DNA from: Lachnoclostridium sp. UBA5725
GTDB taxonomy: Bacteria; Bacillota; Clostridia; Lachnospirales; Lachnospiraceae
NCBI GenBank assembly: GCA_002419585.1
Contig: DIGJ01000040.1
Span: forward strand, 124,001 to 188,000
Length of the DNA: 64,000 bases
Direction: 5' to 3'
Part shown: positions 35,726 through 43,851 of the stretch, piece by piece
Numbering within the stretch: the stretch's first letter is position 1
How the letters are laid out: every line of letters begins with the position of its first letter
Program-made: the position numbers and the translations under genes
Notes under the pieces: generated by a model
Seen by the model: only the letters and a program-made list of their open reading frames with translations
The model's database searches: none
What the model was told of the DNA's origin: nothing

Positions 35726-35756
35726 ACTATAATCTATGACGTAGCGTAAGAGTCAA
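35726..35756 (-). promoter_or_regulatory. MerR-type promoter with 19-bp spacer
   Basis: TTGACT (35751-35756), 19 bases, TATAGT (35726-35731) on the minus strand. The spacer holds the dyad TTACG-CTA-CGTCA, a common operator of the TipA/Mta group. The over-long spacer is what MerR proteins correct by twisting DNA. Start is predicted near 35719, with AGAGGAG following. Confidence 0.85.
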
Positions 35757-35814
35757 TAAAAATTTGAACTTCGATGCATTTCGGTTGAATTTCAGTGTAT
35801 CAGATTTCATACTT

Positions 35815-36711
35815 TCAGATTTCAGATTGAAATACAATCACCGCATTTCCTGAAATTCTTACAGCAGATGGTTCTCCATTTACAATATCCACTTCCACAT
35901 CCATGACACCGGTTCGTCCGATTGCTTCGCCTTGCTTTATCTTAAATTTGAAAGAAGAATCGTTATGGTTAACCAGTTTGTGATGAACCAAATATGCTCC
36001 TAGTGGTCCATTTGCATTACCCGTCACTGGATCTTCATTGATGCCAATTGCAGGAGCAAACATTCTGCCATGTACTAAGATATCATCTTCTTCGGAGTTC
36101 ATGGTATAAACATAATATCCGTTGCACTGTATGTCTTCACTTAACTTTACCAAGGCATCATTATTTGGTCTCAGTCGATCTAGCATCCCTTTACTTTTCA
36201 TTCCTATCATGACCTTTGAATGGCCCGTGGATACGATTTGAATCTTATGGTTTTCAAGTAAATCATCTTGTGTGATTCCCAATGCATTCAATATAACTTC
36301 TTGATTTTTCTGGCTAAAATAAGCTCCAAATGCTATCTTTCCCTGCGTCATTACAATCTTAATATCATCTTCTTCTTTTACTATATCAATTGGCAGAATT
36401 CCTGCACCAGTTTTTTGATATATTCTTGATGGCTTCAGGTTATTTTCCATTGCTCTGGCATAATGAGCCGCAATTGTAGCATGTCCACAGATAGGGACTT
36501 CCTTCGTTGGCGTAAAAAATCGTACTTCTACATCATACTCACTGCAATCGGAGGAAAAGATAAAAGCCGTTTCCGAATTATTAAGTTCCCTGGCTATCTT
36601 TTGCATATGAACTTCTGTTAAGCCATCTGCATTTGTTATTACACCGGCTGGGTTGCCAGTAAATCTTTCTTTCGTAAATGAATCAATTTGATAAAAACGA
36701 TATTTTTTCAC
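35815..36711 (-). CDS. PhzF-family isomerase-like protein
   Basis: The N-terminus YRFYQIDSFTKERFTGNPAG and the conserved NNSETAF with the catalytic Glu are PhzF signatures; the second domain repeats the diaminopimelate-epimerase-like fold (VPICGHATIAA in the first half, INEDPVTGNANG in the second). At 298 residues it is full length. The start is GTG after GGGAGG. Outside phenazine producers the substrate is unknown. The gene is divergent from an hxlR gene, which may regulate it. Confidence 0.9.
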   Translation of the reverse strand: MKKYRFYQIDSFTKERFTGNPAGVITNADGLTEVHMQKIARELNNSETAFIFSSDCSEYDVEVRFFTPTKEVPICGHATIAAHYARAMENNLKPSRIYQKTGAGILPIDIVKEEDDIKIVMTQGKIAFGAYFSQKNQEVILNALGITQDDLLENHKIQIVSTGHSKVMIGMKSKGMLDRLRPNNDALVKLSEDIQCNGYYVYTMNSEEDDILVHGRMFAPAIGINEDPVTGNANGPLGAYLVHHKLVNHNDSSFKFKIKQGEAIGRTGVMDVEVDIVNGEPSAVRISGNAVIVFQSEI

Positions 36712-36728
36712 TGTGTTATTCCTCCCTC

Positions 36729-36769
36729 AAACAATCAAATAGGATATGTCATCTCTTATTTGATTGTTT
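36729..36769. promoter_or_regulatory. 13-bp inverted repeat in the phzF/hxlR intergenic region
   Basis: AAACAATCAAATA (36729-36741) and TATTTGATTGTTT (36757-36769) are perfect inverted copies 15 bases apart, directly upstream of the phzF ribosome site. It could be an operator shared by the divergent genes or a leader hairpin of phzF. Confidence 0.55.
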
Positions 36770-36874
36770 TCCATGTTGCTATATTATATAATTTATTATA
36801 AATTTTCAAACAAATAATACAAGTAGGCACTTTTTACTTCGTTACTTACCATTTAGTTAGAAAGAAGGATACCC

Positions 36875-37231
36875 ATGAGTCAGCAACTTACCGAAGAATT
36901 CCCAGATCAAAAGAAAAGGCAAAAGGACTTTACCTGCTCCATTGGATTTGCAATGACCGTAATTGGAAGCAAATGGAGAGCAATTATATTATGGCATATC
37001 ATAAAATCACAGCCTATCCGATATGGAGAATTAAAGAAGGCCGTTCCTAATATCAGTCATAAAGTTTTAGCGCAAGAACTAAAAAAGCTTGAATCAGATG
37101 GATTGATTGACCGGATTGCTTATGCAACCATTCCACCAAAGGTTGAATATATTTCAACCGAAAGAGGAACAACCTTAGCGCCGATTTTGACAGAATTGTG
37201 TATTTGGGGCAAGAAGTATATAAACCACTGA
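36875..37231 (+). CDS. HxlR-family regulator
   Basis: The protein has the family layout: a Cys near the start of the domain (TCSIGFAMTVIGSKW), winged helix IRYGELKKAVPNISHKVLAQ, and the wing KVEYISTERG; 118 residues is typical. Members such as YodB and HypR sense electrophiles or oxidants through that N-terminal cysteine. Its position divergent from phzF suggests it controls that gene. Confidence 0.9.
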   Translation: MSQQLTEEFPDQKKRQKDFTCSIGFAMTVIGSKWRAIILWHIIKSQPIRYGELKKAVPNISHKVLAQELKKLESDGLIDRIAYATIPPKVEYISTERGTTLAPILTELCIWGKKYINH

Positions 37232-37263
37232 CCACTGATGGTTATAAAAGAAATTACAAAATA

Positions 37264-37297
37264 ACCCCCTTTGCTGGGCAATACCAGTAAAGGGGGT
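37264..37297. terminator. Bidirectional terminator between hxlR and aspA
   Basis: ACCCCCTTTGCTGG (37264-37277) pairs with CCAGTAAAGGGGGT (37284-37297) with one mismatch; moderately T-rich tails on both strands. Confidence 0.75.
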
Positions 37298-37309
37298 ACA
37301 TATCAATCC

Positions 37310-38650
37310 TTATGAATTTGAAGGATTGCTTTGATTTATCTCATTTAATGTTTCTCTTACCTTTTCAGGGTTTCCATCGGATTCTTGAATGATTTCACTT
37401 ACCTTGTCATATCCCAATGAATTGGTATATGCGGTTGCAAAGGCATATGAGTGTTCCAAGAGCTCCTGACATCTTTTAATATTCGGTTTCAACGTTTCAA
37501 TGCATTTTGTACGAAAAAGCTGCGTGGCATTCGTTAAAAGCGTCAGATTATCTAACAAAGAGTCTGCAATCAAAGGAAAGAATGCATTTAATTCAAATTC
37601 CCCGCGGGATGCTGCCATGGTTATTGCATAATCATTTGCCATTACCTTCATCGAAATCTGCATTACCATTTCCGGTAACACTGGATTTACCTTTCCTGGC
37701 ATAATCGTACTTCCCATCTGAAGTGGTTGAAGTGTAATTTCCGATAATCCGCCGTTCGGTCCAGAATTCATTAGTCGTAAATCATTTGCTATTTTCGTAA
37801 GATTAACAGAAAGTGCTTTTAACAATCCAGACACTTCAACAAATACATCATTGTTTTGTGTGATATCCATTGGGTATTCCGCTGTAGCAAGTCCGATTCC
37901 CGTCAGTTCGCGAAGTTCTTCAATCACCCCAATGCGATATTTTCGATTTGCATTATCACCACATCCTACTGCAGTTCCTCCGATGTTTACCTGTCGTAGA
38001 CGCTCCTCCACTTTGTATATTCGCCATCGGTCTCTTGCAATTGCCTGTGCATATGCTCCAAATTCCCGACCTAAGGTTATCGGAACCGCATCCATAAGCT
38101 CCGTTCTTCCAAGCTTTTTTATATCCTCAAATTCGTTCTCTTTGATCTGCAACGCCTGTTGCAGACTGGCACAATTATCACTGAGGGCTCGAAGCTTTTT
38201 GATCGCAGCAATACGAAGTGCGGTCGGATAGACATCGTTTGTTGATTGTCCACGGTTGACATCGTCAAGAGGATGAATGATATCGTATCTGCCACGCGAA
38301 AAACCAAGTTTTTGAAGTGATAGATTTGTGATTACTTCGTTGACATTCATATTGGTAGAAGTTCCGGCACCACCTTGAAGCGCATTGGTCACAAAAGAAT
38401 CATCCACTTTTCCAGATAAAATCGTATCACAGGCATCGCAAATTGCTTCATAAACGCCCTCTTTACCGATTCCAAGTTTCTTATACGTCGAAGCAGCCGC
38501 CTTTTTTATCGTTACGATTGCATATACAAGCTGCAGATCTGTCCGTTTATAATCCAATGCAAAATTCTCCGCCGCCCTGGCTGTCTGAATGCCATATAGT
38601 TTATCGTCCTCGAGATTCATTTCCCCGATTTTATCTTTTTCCGTACGCAT
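37310..38650 (-). CDS. aspA: Aspartate ammonia-lyase
   Basis: The fumarase/aspartase signature GSTIMPGKVNPVLPE with catalytic Ser314 is present, as are SSTNMN-type (TSTNMNVNEVI) and GRTELMDAVPITLG blocks. The frame extends upstream to 38773, but GAGG before the ATG at 38650, two bases after the hydF stop, gives a 446-residue enzyme, slightly shorter than classical AspA (~470). It should convert aspartate to fumarate and ammonia. It is the third gene of hydG-hydF-aspA, an association seen in other anaerobes, which suggests a link to [FeFe]-hydrogenase assembly. Confidence 0.87.
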   Translation of the reverse strand: MRTEKDKIGEMNLEDDKLYGIQTARAAENFALDYKRTDLQLVYAIVTIKKAAASTYKKLGIGKEGVYEAICDACDTILSGKVDDSFVTNALQGGAGTSTNMNVNEVITNLSLQKLGFSRGRYDIIHPLDDVNRGQSTNDVYPTALRIAAIKKLRALSDNCASLQQALQIKENEFEDIKKLGRTELMDAVPITLGREFGAYAQAIARDRWRIYKVEERLRQVNIGGTAVGCGDNANRKYRIGVIEELRELTGIGLATAEYPMDITQNNDVFVEVSGLLKALSVNLTKIANDLRLMNSGPNGGLSEITLQPLQMGSTIMPGKVNPVLPEMVMQISMKVMANDYAITMAASRGEFELNAFFPLIADSLLDNLTLLTNATQLFRTKCIETLKPNIKRCQELLEHSYAFATAYTNSLGYDKVSEIIQESDGNPEKVRETLNEINQSNPSNS

Positions 38651-38652
38651 AT

Positions 38653-39858
38653 TTAGTCCTCGATTTCTGCCAGAATATGTGGGAACATGGCAACACTTCG
38701 CTTTAAGATTCCTTGCATATAAGCGATTAATATACCATAATTCGTAATTGGAATCTGTTGATCGATTGCACATTTCTGGCGATATTTCATTTCTCTTTCA
38801 TTTAGCATACAACCGCCACAATGCACAATTAACTTGTACTTAGATAGATCATCTGGAAACTGAGTTCCTGATGTAAACTCGATATTAATTTGCTTTTCCG
38901 TATAATTTTTTATCCATCTTGGAAGTTTTACCGTACCGATGTCATCACACTGTCTGTGGTGCGTACACCCTTCGGAAATAAGAATGGTATCACCATCTTG
39001 TAACGTGTCTAAAACAACAGCTCCCTTAACCGCTGTTTCAAGGATTCCTTTGTGACGAGCAAACAAAATGGAAAAGGAGGTAAGCCATACATCGGTCGGG
39101 GTATCCGCCGAAACTTTTGCAAACACCTGGCTGTCTGTTATCACTAGTTTTGGCTTTTTCCCTAGATTTTCTAATGTTTCTCTTAATTCAAACTCCTTTA
39201 CTACAATCGCACACGCATCCGCTTCTAAAATATCACGTATGGTCTGCTGCTGTGGCAGAATAAGACGTCCCTTTGGTGCAGCCTTATCAATTGGAGTAAC
39301 CAGTACAACAAAATCCGATGGTGCGATCAAGTCTCCAACTATTTTTAACTTGGTCTCCTCATAAACTGCTAAAGAGGCAATCTTTTCTTTCAGTGCTTCA
39401 ATGTTATAGCCGGATTTCGCACTTACATACAATTCATTCTCACTTTCTGCTTGTATGTTGTCCACCAAATCGGACTTATTATAAACAATAATATAATTGA
39501 TATTTTTTGCTTTAAAAAGTGCGATGAGTTCTTCCTCTTCCTTCGTTTTTCCGCATTCCGAGTCAACCACTAGTACAGCAACATCAGTTTTATTCAGTAC
39601 CTGCCGACTTTTCTTCACGCGAAGTTCTCCTAAAGACCCTTCATCATCAATACCTGGTGTATCGATAATCATGACTGGACCCATAGGAAGCAGCTCCATT
39701 GCTTTATATACAGGATCTGTCGTTGTTCCTTTCACGTTAGAAACAACGGCAATATCCTGACCTGTAACAGCATTTAAAAGACTTGATTTTCCTACATTTC
39801 TTCTGCCAAAAAAACCGATATGAATTCGGTTTGAAGACGGTGTATCATTTAATCCCAT
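38653..39858 (-). CDS. hydF: [FeFe]-hydrogenase maturation GTPase HydF
   Basis: An N-terminal GTPase domain has Walker A GRRNVGKS (18-25), DTPGIDDEG and YNKSD. The C-terminal domain carries the cluster ligands Cys298-x-His300 and His346-Cys347-x2-Cys350, matching HydF CxH...HCxxC. HydF is the scaffold on which the 2Fe subcluster of the H-cluster is built before transfer to the hydrogenase. At 401 residues it is full length. It follows hydG by 14 bases. hydE and the hydrogenase itself are not in the window. Confidence 0.95.
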   Translation of the reverse strand: MGLNDTPSSNRIHIGFFGRRNVGKSSLLNAVTGQDIAVVSNVKGTTTDPVYKAMELLPMGPVMIIDTPGIDDEGSLGELRVKKSRQVLNKTDVAVLVVDSECGKTKEEEELIALFKAKNINYIIVYNKSDLVDNIQAESENELYVSAKSGYNIEALKEKIASLAVYEETKLKIVGDLIAPSDFVVLVTPIDKAAPKGRLILPQQQTIRDILEADACAIVVKEFELRETLENLGKKPKLVITDSQVFAKVSADTPTDVWLTSFSILFARHKGILETAVKGAVVLDTLQDGDTILISEGCTHHRQCDDIGTVKLPRWIKNYTEKQINIEFTSGTQFPDDLSKYKLIVHCGGCMLNEREMKYRQKCAIDQQIPITNYGILIAYMQGILKRSVAMFPHILAEIED

Positions 39859-39872
39859 TTTGGCTCACCTTT

Positions 39873-41291
39873 CTAAAATCTAAAATCTCTGCTACCCTTA
39901 CTTATATTTTCAAGATTATCAATAACGATATTTCGAACTTTTTCCTTTGGTACATTTGCGATCTCTTTTTGAATCAACGCTTCTCCAATTTCTTTTGTAT
40001 CAGGACAGGCATAATCTTCCAGATATTCTTTCAGCGTCATCAATGCATTTGGATGACAGCAATTTTGTATCTGTCCACTTTTACATAGACTCATAAAACG
40101 ATCGCCAGTTCTTCCTTCACGGTAACATGCGGTACAAAAACTTGGAATATATCCTAACTCCATGAGCCATTTTACGATTTCATCCAGTGTTCTAGTATCA
40201 CTTACGTCAAACTGTGCTGAATTTTCTTCTTCTGGTTCTGGTTCGGAATAACCACCCACACTTGTCTTTGATCCACCGCTAAGCTGTGAAATTCCAAGAC
40301 GGAGCATACGCTCTCTACAATTCTTACTTTCTCTTGTGGAAACAATCATACCAGTGTATGGTACAGATATACGAATACATGCTACGATTTTTTCAAAAAT
40401 TTCATCTTTGATACCGTTATCAAAGCTTGTTGGATCAATATCATCCGCTGGGCAAATTCTAGGTACGCTAATTGTGTGAGGCCCTACTCCAAATGCTGCT
40501 TCCAGATGTTCTGCATGCATCAGTAATGCAGCAAATTCATAACGGTATAACTCAAGTCCAAACAATACTCCAAGACCTACATCATCAATACCACCTTGCA
40601 TTGCTCTATCCATAGCTTCGGTGTGGTAATTGTAATCATGCTTTGGACCGGTTGGATGCAATTTTTCATAACTTTCTTTATGATAGGTTTCCTGAAAAAG
40701 GATATACGTACCGATTCCGGCATCCTTTAGTTTTTTATAGTTTTCTACGGTTGTTGCAGCAATATTTACATTGACACGGCGGATTGCACCGTTTTTATGT
40801 TTAATGCTATAAATTGTGTTTATGGATTCTAAAATATATTCAATTGGATTGTTTACTGGGTCTTCGCCAGCTTCCAAAGCAAGTCGTTTGTGTCCCATAT
40901 CCTGAAGTGCAATTACTTCCTTACGGATTTCATCCTGCGTCATTTTCTTTCTTGCAATGTGTTTATTCTTCAGATGATATGGACAGTATACGCAGCCGTT
41001 GATACAATAGTTAGATAGGTATAACGGTGCAAACATTACGATACGATTACCATAAAAGTCTTTTTTGATTTGCTCTGCCAGAGCATAGATTTCTTTGTTT
41101 TTTTCTTCAATTTCACAATCTAGTAAAACCGCAGCCTCTTTGTGTGTTAACCCTTTACGAAGTTTCGCCTTTTCAATAATTTGATCAATCAGTGCGATAT
41201 TATTTTTGTTCTCCTGCGCATATTTTAGCGTATCAAGAACCTCTTCATGTGAAATAAATTCCTCTGCGTTTGCCGATTTTGGATCGTACAT
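39873..41291 (-). CDS. hydG: Radical SAM tyrosine lyase HydG
   Basis: The radical-SAM motif is Cys96-x3-Cys100-x2-Cys103 in SNYCINGCVYCPYH. The C-terminal auxiliary-cluster motif CX2CX22C is complete (Cys386, Cys389, Cys412). At 472 residues it matches HydG, which cleaves tyrosine to give the CO and CN ligands of the [FeFe]-hydrogenase H-cluster. ThiH is excluded by the C-terminal motif. It is the first gene of the operon and is preceded by a 232-nt leader containing a terminator. Confidence 0.95.
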   Translation of the reverse strand: MYDPKSANAEEFISHEEVLDTLKYAQENKNNIALIDQIIEKAKLRKGLTHKEAAVLLDCEIEEKNKEIYALAEQIKKDFYGNRIVMFAPLYLSNYCINGCVYCPYHLKNKHIARKKMTQDEIRKEVIALQDMGHKRLALEAGEDPVNNPIEYILESINTIYSIKHKNGAIRRVNVNIAATTVENYKKLKDAGIGTYILFQETYHKESYEKLHPTGPKHDYNYHTEAMDRAMQGGIDDVGLGVLFGLELYRYEFAALLMHAEHLEAAFGVGPHTISVPRICPADDIDPTSFDNGIKDEIFEKIVACIRISVPYTGMIVSTRESKNCRERMLRLGISQLSGGSKTSVGGYSEPEPEEENSAQFDVSDTRTLDEIVKWLMELGYIPSFCTACYREGRTGDRFMSLCKSGQIQNCCHPNALMTLKEYLEDYACPDTKEIGEALIQKEIANVPKEKVRNIVIDNLENISKGSRDFRF

Positions 41292-41523
41292 AATAAATCT
41301 CCCTTCTTATGTGGGTCAGAAACATCTTCCCCTTCAGTGTTGGATTTCCCTTAACAATTGATTCGTGGTTAAGATAAAAAAATGCGTCTTTTAAAGACGC
41401 AGTATTATCATTAAACTAACGAATCCATATGATGATGCTGAATCTTCCGCCTTATAACTTGTATTCGGTGTCAGAAACAAATATTTTTTTATGCTTTGTC
41501 GAAAGAAACTCTTATGACTTAGC
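41292..41523 (-). ncRNA. hydG mRNA leader of unknown class, with internal terminator
   Basis: From the predicted start at 41523 to the hydG ATG lie 232 nt. In the middle is a clear intrinsic terminator. The 120 nt before it contain several short stems and no ORF with a ribosome site. The 10-mer TGTTTCTGAC occurs twice (as its complement at 41470-41479 and 41315-41324), each time flanked by short pairing arms. I do not recognise any riboswitch class. Regulation by conditional termination is inferred from layout alone. Confidence 0.5.
41376..41401 (-). terminator. Intrinsic terminator inside the hydG leader
   Basis: TGCGTCTT (41383-41390) pairs with AAGACGCA (41394-41401); seven T residues follow on the minus strand. 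It is 85 bases before hydG and after the hydG promoter. Confidence 0.85.
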
Positions 41524-41529
41524 AATTTT

Positions 41530-41558
41530 ACTATAGTATAATTTTGTCGAATTGTCAA
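41530..41558 (-). promoter_or_regulatory. hydG-hydF-aspA promoter
   Basis: TTGACA (41553-41558), 17 bases, TATAGT (41530-41535) on the minus strand; start near 41523. Confidence 0.7.
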
Positions 41559-41564
41559 TGTTGA

Positions 41565-41603
41565 CGAGCCATCTAACCAGTTCAATATCTGGTCAATGGC
41601 TCG
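41565..41603 (-). terminator. Hairpin after the CoA-disulfide reductase gene
   Basis: CGAGCCAT...CCAG (41565-41580) pairs with CTGG...ATGGCTCG (41589-41603) 13 bases after the stop. No T run follows, so termination may be weak or factor-dependent. Confidence 0.5.
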
Positions 41604-41615
41604 CCTATTCAGTCA

Positions 41616-43316
41616 TTATTTGAAATTGTATTCTGTTACAATCGGTTCCCGATTGCTTAATTTATCATTGTAGTATTCATAGAAAGATACCCCAAGAAAA
41701 CTTCCTGTTATATTGTAAACATTCTGATATCCCACATTTTGAAGCGCACGAACTGCGTTGTAGCTTCTTTGTCCTGTCCTGCAATGAAGGTATACCGGCT
41801 TGTCCATTGGAATTTCACTGATTCTGCCTCGAAGTTCACTTAATGGAATATTGATTGCTTCTTTTAGATGTCCTCTTTCGTATTCGTATCGTTCTCTTAC
41901 ATCTACAATATAGCTATCGTTTTCAACAAGTTCTCTGACTTTATCTACATTTACCTGTTTAAAATCTCCATTCAAAAGATTCGAGCCAACATATCCTGCA
42001 TAATTTACGATATCCTTTGCCGTTGAAAATGGTGGTGCATAACTTAATTCCAAATCCTTTAAGTCTTCTACGGTTCCACCAAACTTGATGGCGGTAGCAA
42101 TCACATCAATTCGTTTGATTGCATCCCCTTTACCAATTGCCTGCGCTCCCAATATCTTTCCAGTTGGCACTTCAAACAACAACTTGAAATGCATTGGTGT
42201 TGCATCCGGCATGATTCCGACTTTGTCAGATAATATAATTCGTACCACTTGATAGTTGATTTTCAGATTTAATGCCTGAATTAAAGATTCATTTAATCCG
42301 GTAGAAGCCCCATTGTATTCAAATATTTTAATGGCAGAGGAACCGATATATCCTTTATTTAAGGTACTTCGATTATTAATATGGTCTGCAACGCTTCTTG
42401 CCTGCTTTAGTGCTGGACCTGCTAATGATAGTTTTGTCACCGAATGCGTTAACGCATGATACACTTCAATCGCATCACCCACTGCATAGATGTCAGAATC
42501 GCTTGTCTGATAATTCTTATCGACCTTAATTGCACCGGTATCACCAATCTCTAATCCTGCCTCTTTTGCCAGATGCGTTTCTGGTGCAACGCCAATTGCC
42601 ATAACTACCGCATCTGCTTTTACTACTCTACCCGAGGATAGAACTACTTTATTTTCTTCAAATTTTTCAACTTTATCACCAACAATAAGGTTTACTTCAT
42701 TATCCATTAATACTTTATGAAAGATCTGAACCATATCATAGTCAAATGGACGCAGTATCTGGTTGGTTGCTTCGATCAAGGATACCTGGTATCCTCCTTT
42801 TCTAAGATTTTCAGCAGCTTCTACACCAACATATCCGCCACCAATCACGGTAACTTCATTCGTTTCCAGTTGTTTTACAAATTGATTCAATCGATCAATA
42901 TCAACAACATTTCGAATGGTAAACACATTAACCTTTTCAATACCCGGAATAGCTGGGACGATTGGTGTTGCTCCCGGAGATAGTATCAATTTGTCATACG
43001 TTTCCGTATAGACTTCACCAGTTCCCAGATTTTTCACCGTTACTACTTTTTTTGTTCGGTCGATTGCAATTACTTCACTATTTACACGTGCATCTATGTT
43101 ATACTGCTTTAAAAACAGTTCTGGATTCATTAGTACCAAATGGTCTGCTTCCTTAATTACTCCGCTTAAATGGTAAGGAAGTGCACAGTTTGAAAAGGAT
43201 ACATGTGGTCCTTTTTCAAACATAATAATCTGATCTTCTTCACTATTTCTTCTAAGTCTGGCAGCTGCCGTTGCTCCACCAGCAACTCCACCAATAATTA
43301 CTATCTTTCGTTTCAT
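41616..43316 (-). CDS. CoA-disulfide reductase/NAD(P)H oxidoreductase with C-terminal rhodanese
   Basis: An N-terminal FAD-binding GGVAGGATAAAR and the single active-site cysteine Cys44 in SNCALPYH place it in the CoA-disulfide/persulfide reductase group; the NAD-binding motif is VIGGGYVGVEAAENL. The C-terminal ~100 residues are a rhodanese domain with Cys512 in HCRTGQRS. Such CoADR-RHD fusions reduce CoA-disulfides, persulfides or polysulfides with NAD(P)H. It is transcribed with a stand-alone rhodanese 24 bases upstream, so sulfane-sulfur handling or detoxification is the probable task. Confidence 0.9.
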   Translation of the reverse strand: MKRKIVIIGGVAGGATAAARLRRNSEEDQIIMFEKGPHVSFSNCALPYHLSGVIKEADHLVLMNPELFLKQYNIDARVNSEVIAIDRTKKVVTVKNLGTGEVYTETYDKLILSPGATPIVPAIPGIEKVNVFTIRNVVDIDRLNQFVKQLETNEVTVIGGGYVGVEAAENLRKGGYQVSLIEATNQILRPFDYDMVQIFHKVLMDNEVNLIVGDKVEKFEENKVVLSSGRVVKADAVVMAIGVAPETHLAKEAGLEIGDTGAIKVDKNYQTSDSDIYAVGDAIEVYHALTHSVTKLSLAGPALKQARSVADHINNRSTLNKGYIGSSAIKIFEYNGASTGLNESLIQALNLKINYQVVRIILSDKVGIMPDATPMHFKLLFEVPTGKILGAQAIGKGDAIKRIDVIATAIKFGGTVEDLKDLELSYAPPFSTAKDIVNYAGYVGSNLLNGDFKQVNVDKVRELVENDSYIVDVRERYEYERGHLKEAINIPLSELRGRISEIPMDKPVYLHCRTGQRSYNAVRALQNVGYQNVYNITGSFLGVSFYEYYNDKLSNREPIVTEYNFK

Positions 43317-43340
43317 ACGGTTTCCTCCTAAACAAAGTGT

Positions 43341-43661
43341 TTATTTTCTCTTGGTTCCTACATAGGAGCCCATTCCACCAGCAACATTGATCACATCATA
43401 CCCTTGCTTTGCTAAAGTTCTTGTTGCATTCCTACTTCTTGCCCCAGATTGGCACATGATATAGTATGTCTTATCTTTTCGTAAATATTTACCTGGTTCT
43501 GCCAATAAATTGCCCATTGGAATGTTTTTCGCAGTTCGAATAGTTCCACTTTTGTACTCATAAGGTTCTCTTATATCAATTAATTCTACAGTTCCAATCA
43601 AATTATCAATATCATTTATATGGACTACTTTGCTATTATCCGTCTTAAATAAACTAAACAT
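43341..43661 (-). CDS. Rhodanese-like protein
   Basis: This is a single rhodanese domain of 106 residues with the active-site loop Cys-Gln-Ser-Gly-Ala-Arg-Ser in YYIMCQSGARSRNAT and the DIREPYEYKSG entry motif. An ATG at 43697 is in frame, but AGGAGG selects the ATG at 43661. It should carry sulfane sulfur as a cysteine persulfide and pass it to or from the CoADR-rhodanese encoded next in the operon. Confidence 0.9.
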   Translation of the reverse strand: MFSLFKTDNSKVVHINDIDNLIGTVELIDIREPYEYKSGTIRTAKNIPMGNLLAEPGKYLRKDKTYYIMCQSGARSRNATRTLAKQGYDVINVAGGMGSYVGTKRK

Positions 43662-43721
43662 TTTAATTCCTCCTAAGTTCTTTTGTATTTTACCCATATT
43701 GTTTCCTCTTTTGATAGTTTT

Positions 43722-43762
43722 ATTGTAGCATTGTTTGTTATAATATCTGTGACCTTGTCACA
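43722..43762 (-). promoter_or_regulatory. Promoter with CRP/FNR-like palindrome at about -40
   Basis: The perfect palindrome TGTGAC-CTT-GTCACA (43748-43762) is centred ~40 bases upstream of the start predicted from a minus-strand TACAAT box (43722-43727); no good -35 box exists. That is the class II activator position of the Crp/Fnr family. The spacing (15 bp) is one base shorter than the classical CRP site. Confidence 0.55.
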
Positions 43763-43777
43763 TGCCAGTATTATTCA

Positions 43778-43830
43778 TAAAAATAGGGTTGCTACAAACT
43801 TGAATTTTACTCAAAATTTGTAGCAACCCT
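43778..43830 (-). terminator. Terminator after the AlkZ-related gene
   Basis: AGGGTTGCTACAAA (43785-43798) and TTTGTAGCAACCCT (43817-43830) form a perfect 14-bp stem followed by ATTTTTATG on the minus strand. Confidence 0.85.
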
Positions 43831-43851
43831 GACTGTAATGACAAAGGATTT

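Noticed and set aside
41391..41585. Minus-strand 64-codon ORF upstream of hydG
   Set aside because: It begins upstream of the hydG promoter and ends in the leader terminator, with no ribosome site; better explained as untranslated leader.
41565..41603. Riboswitch reading of the hairpin after the CoA-disulfide reductase gene
   Set aside because: It lies upstream of the hydG promoter and directly after a stop codon, so a 3' end hairpin is the simpler explanation.
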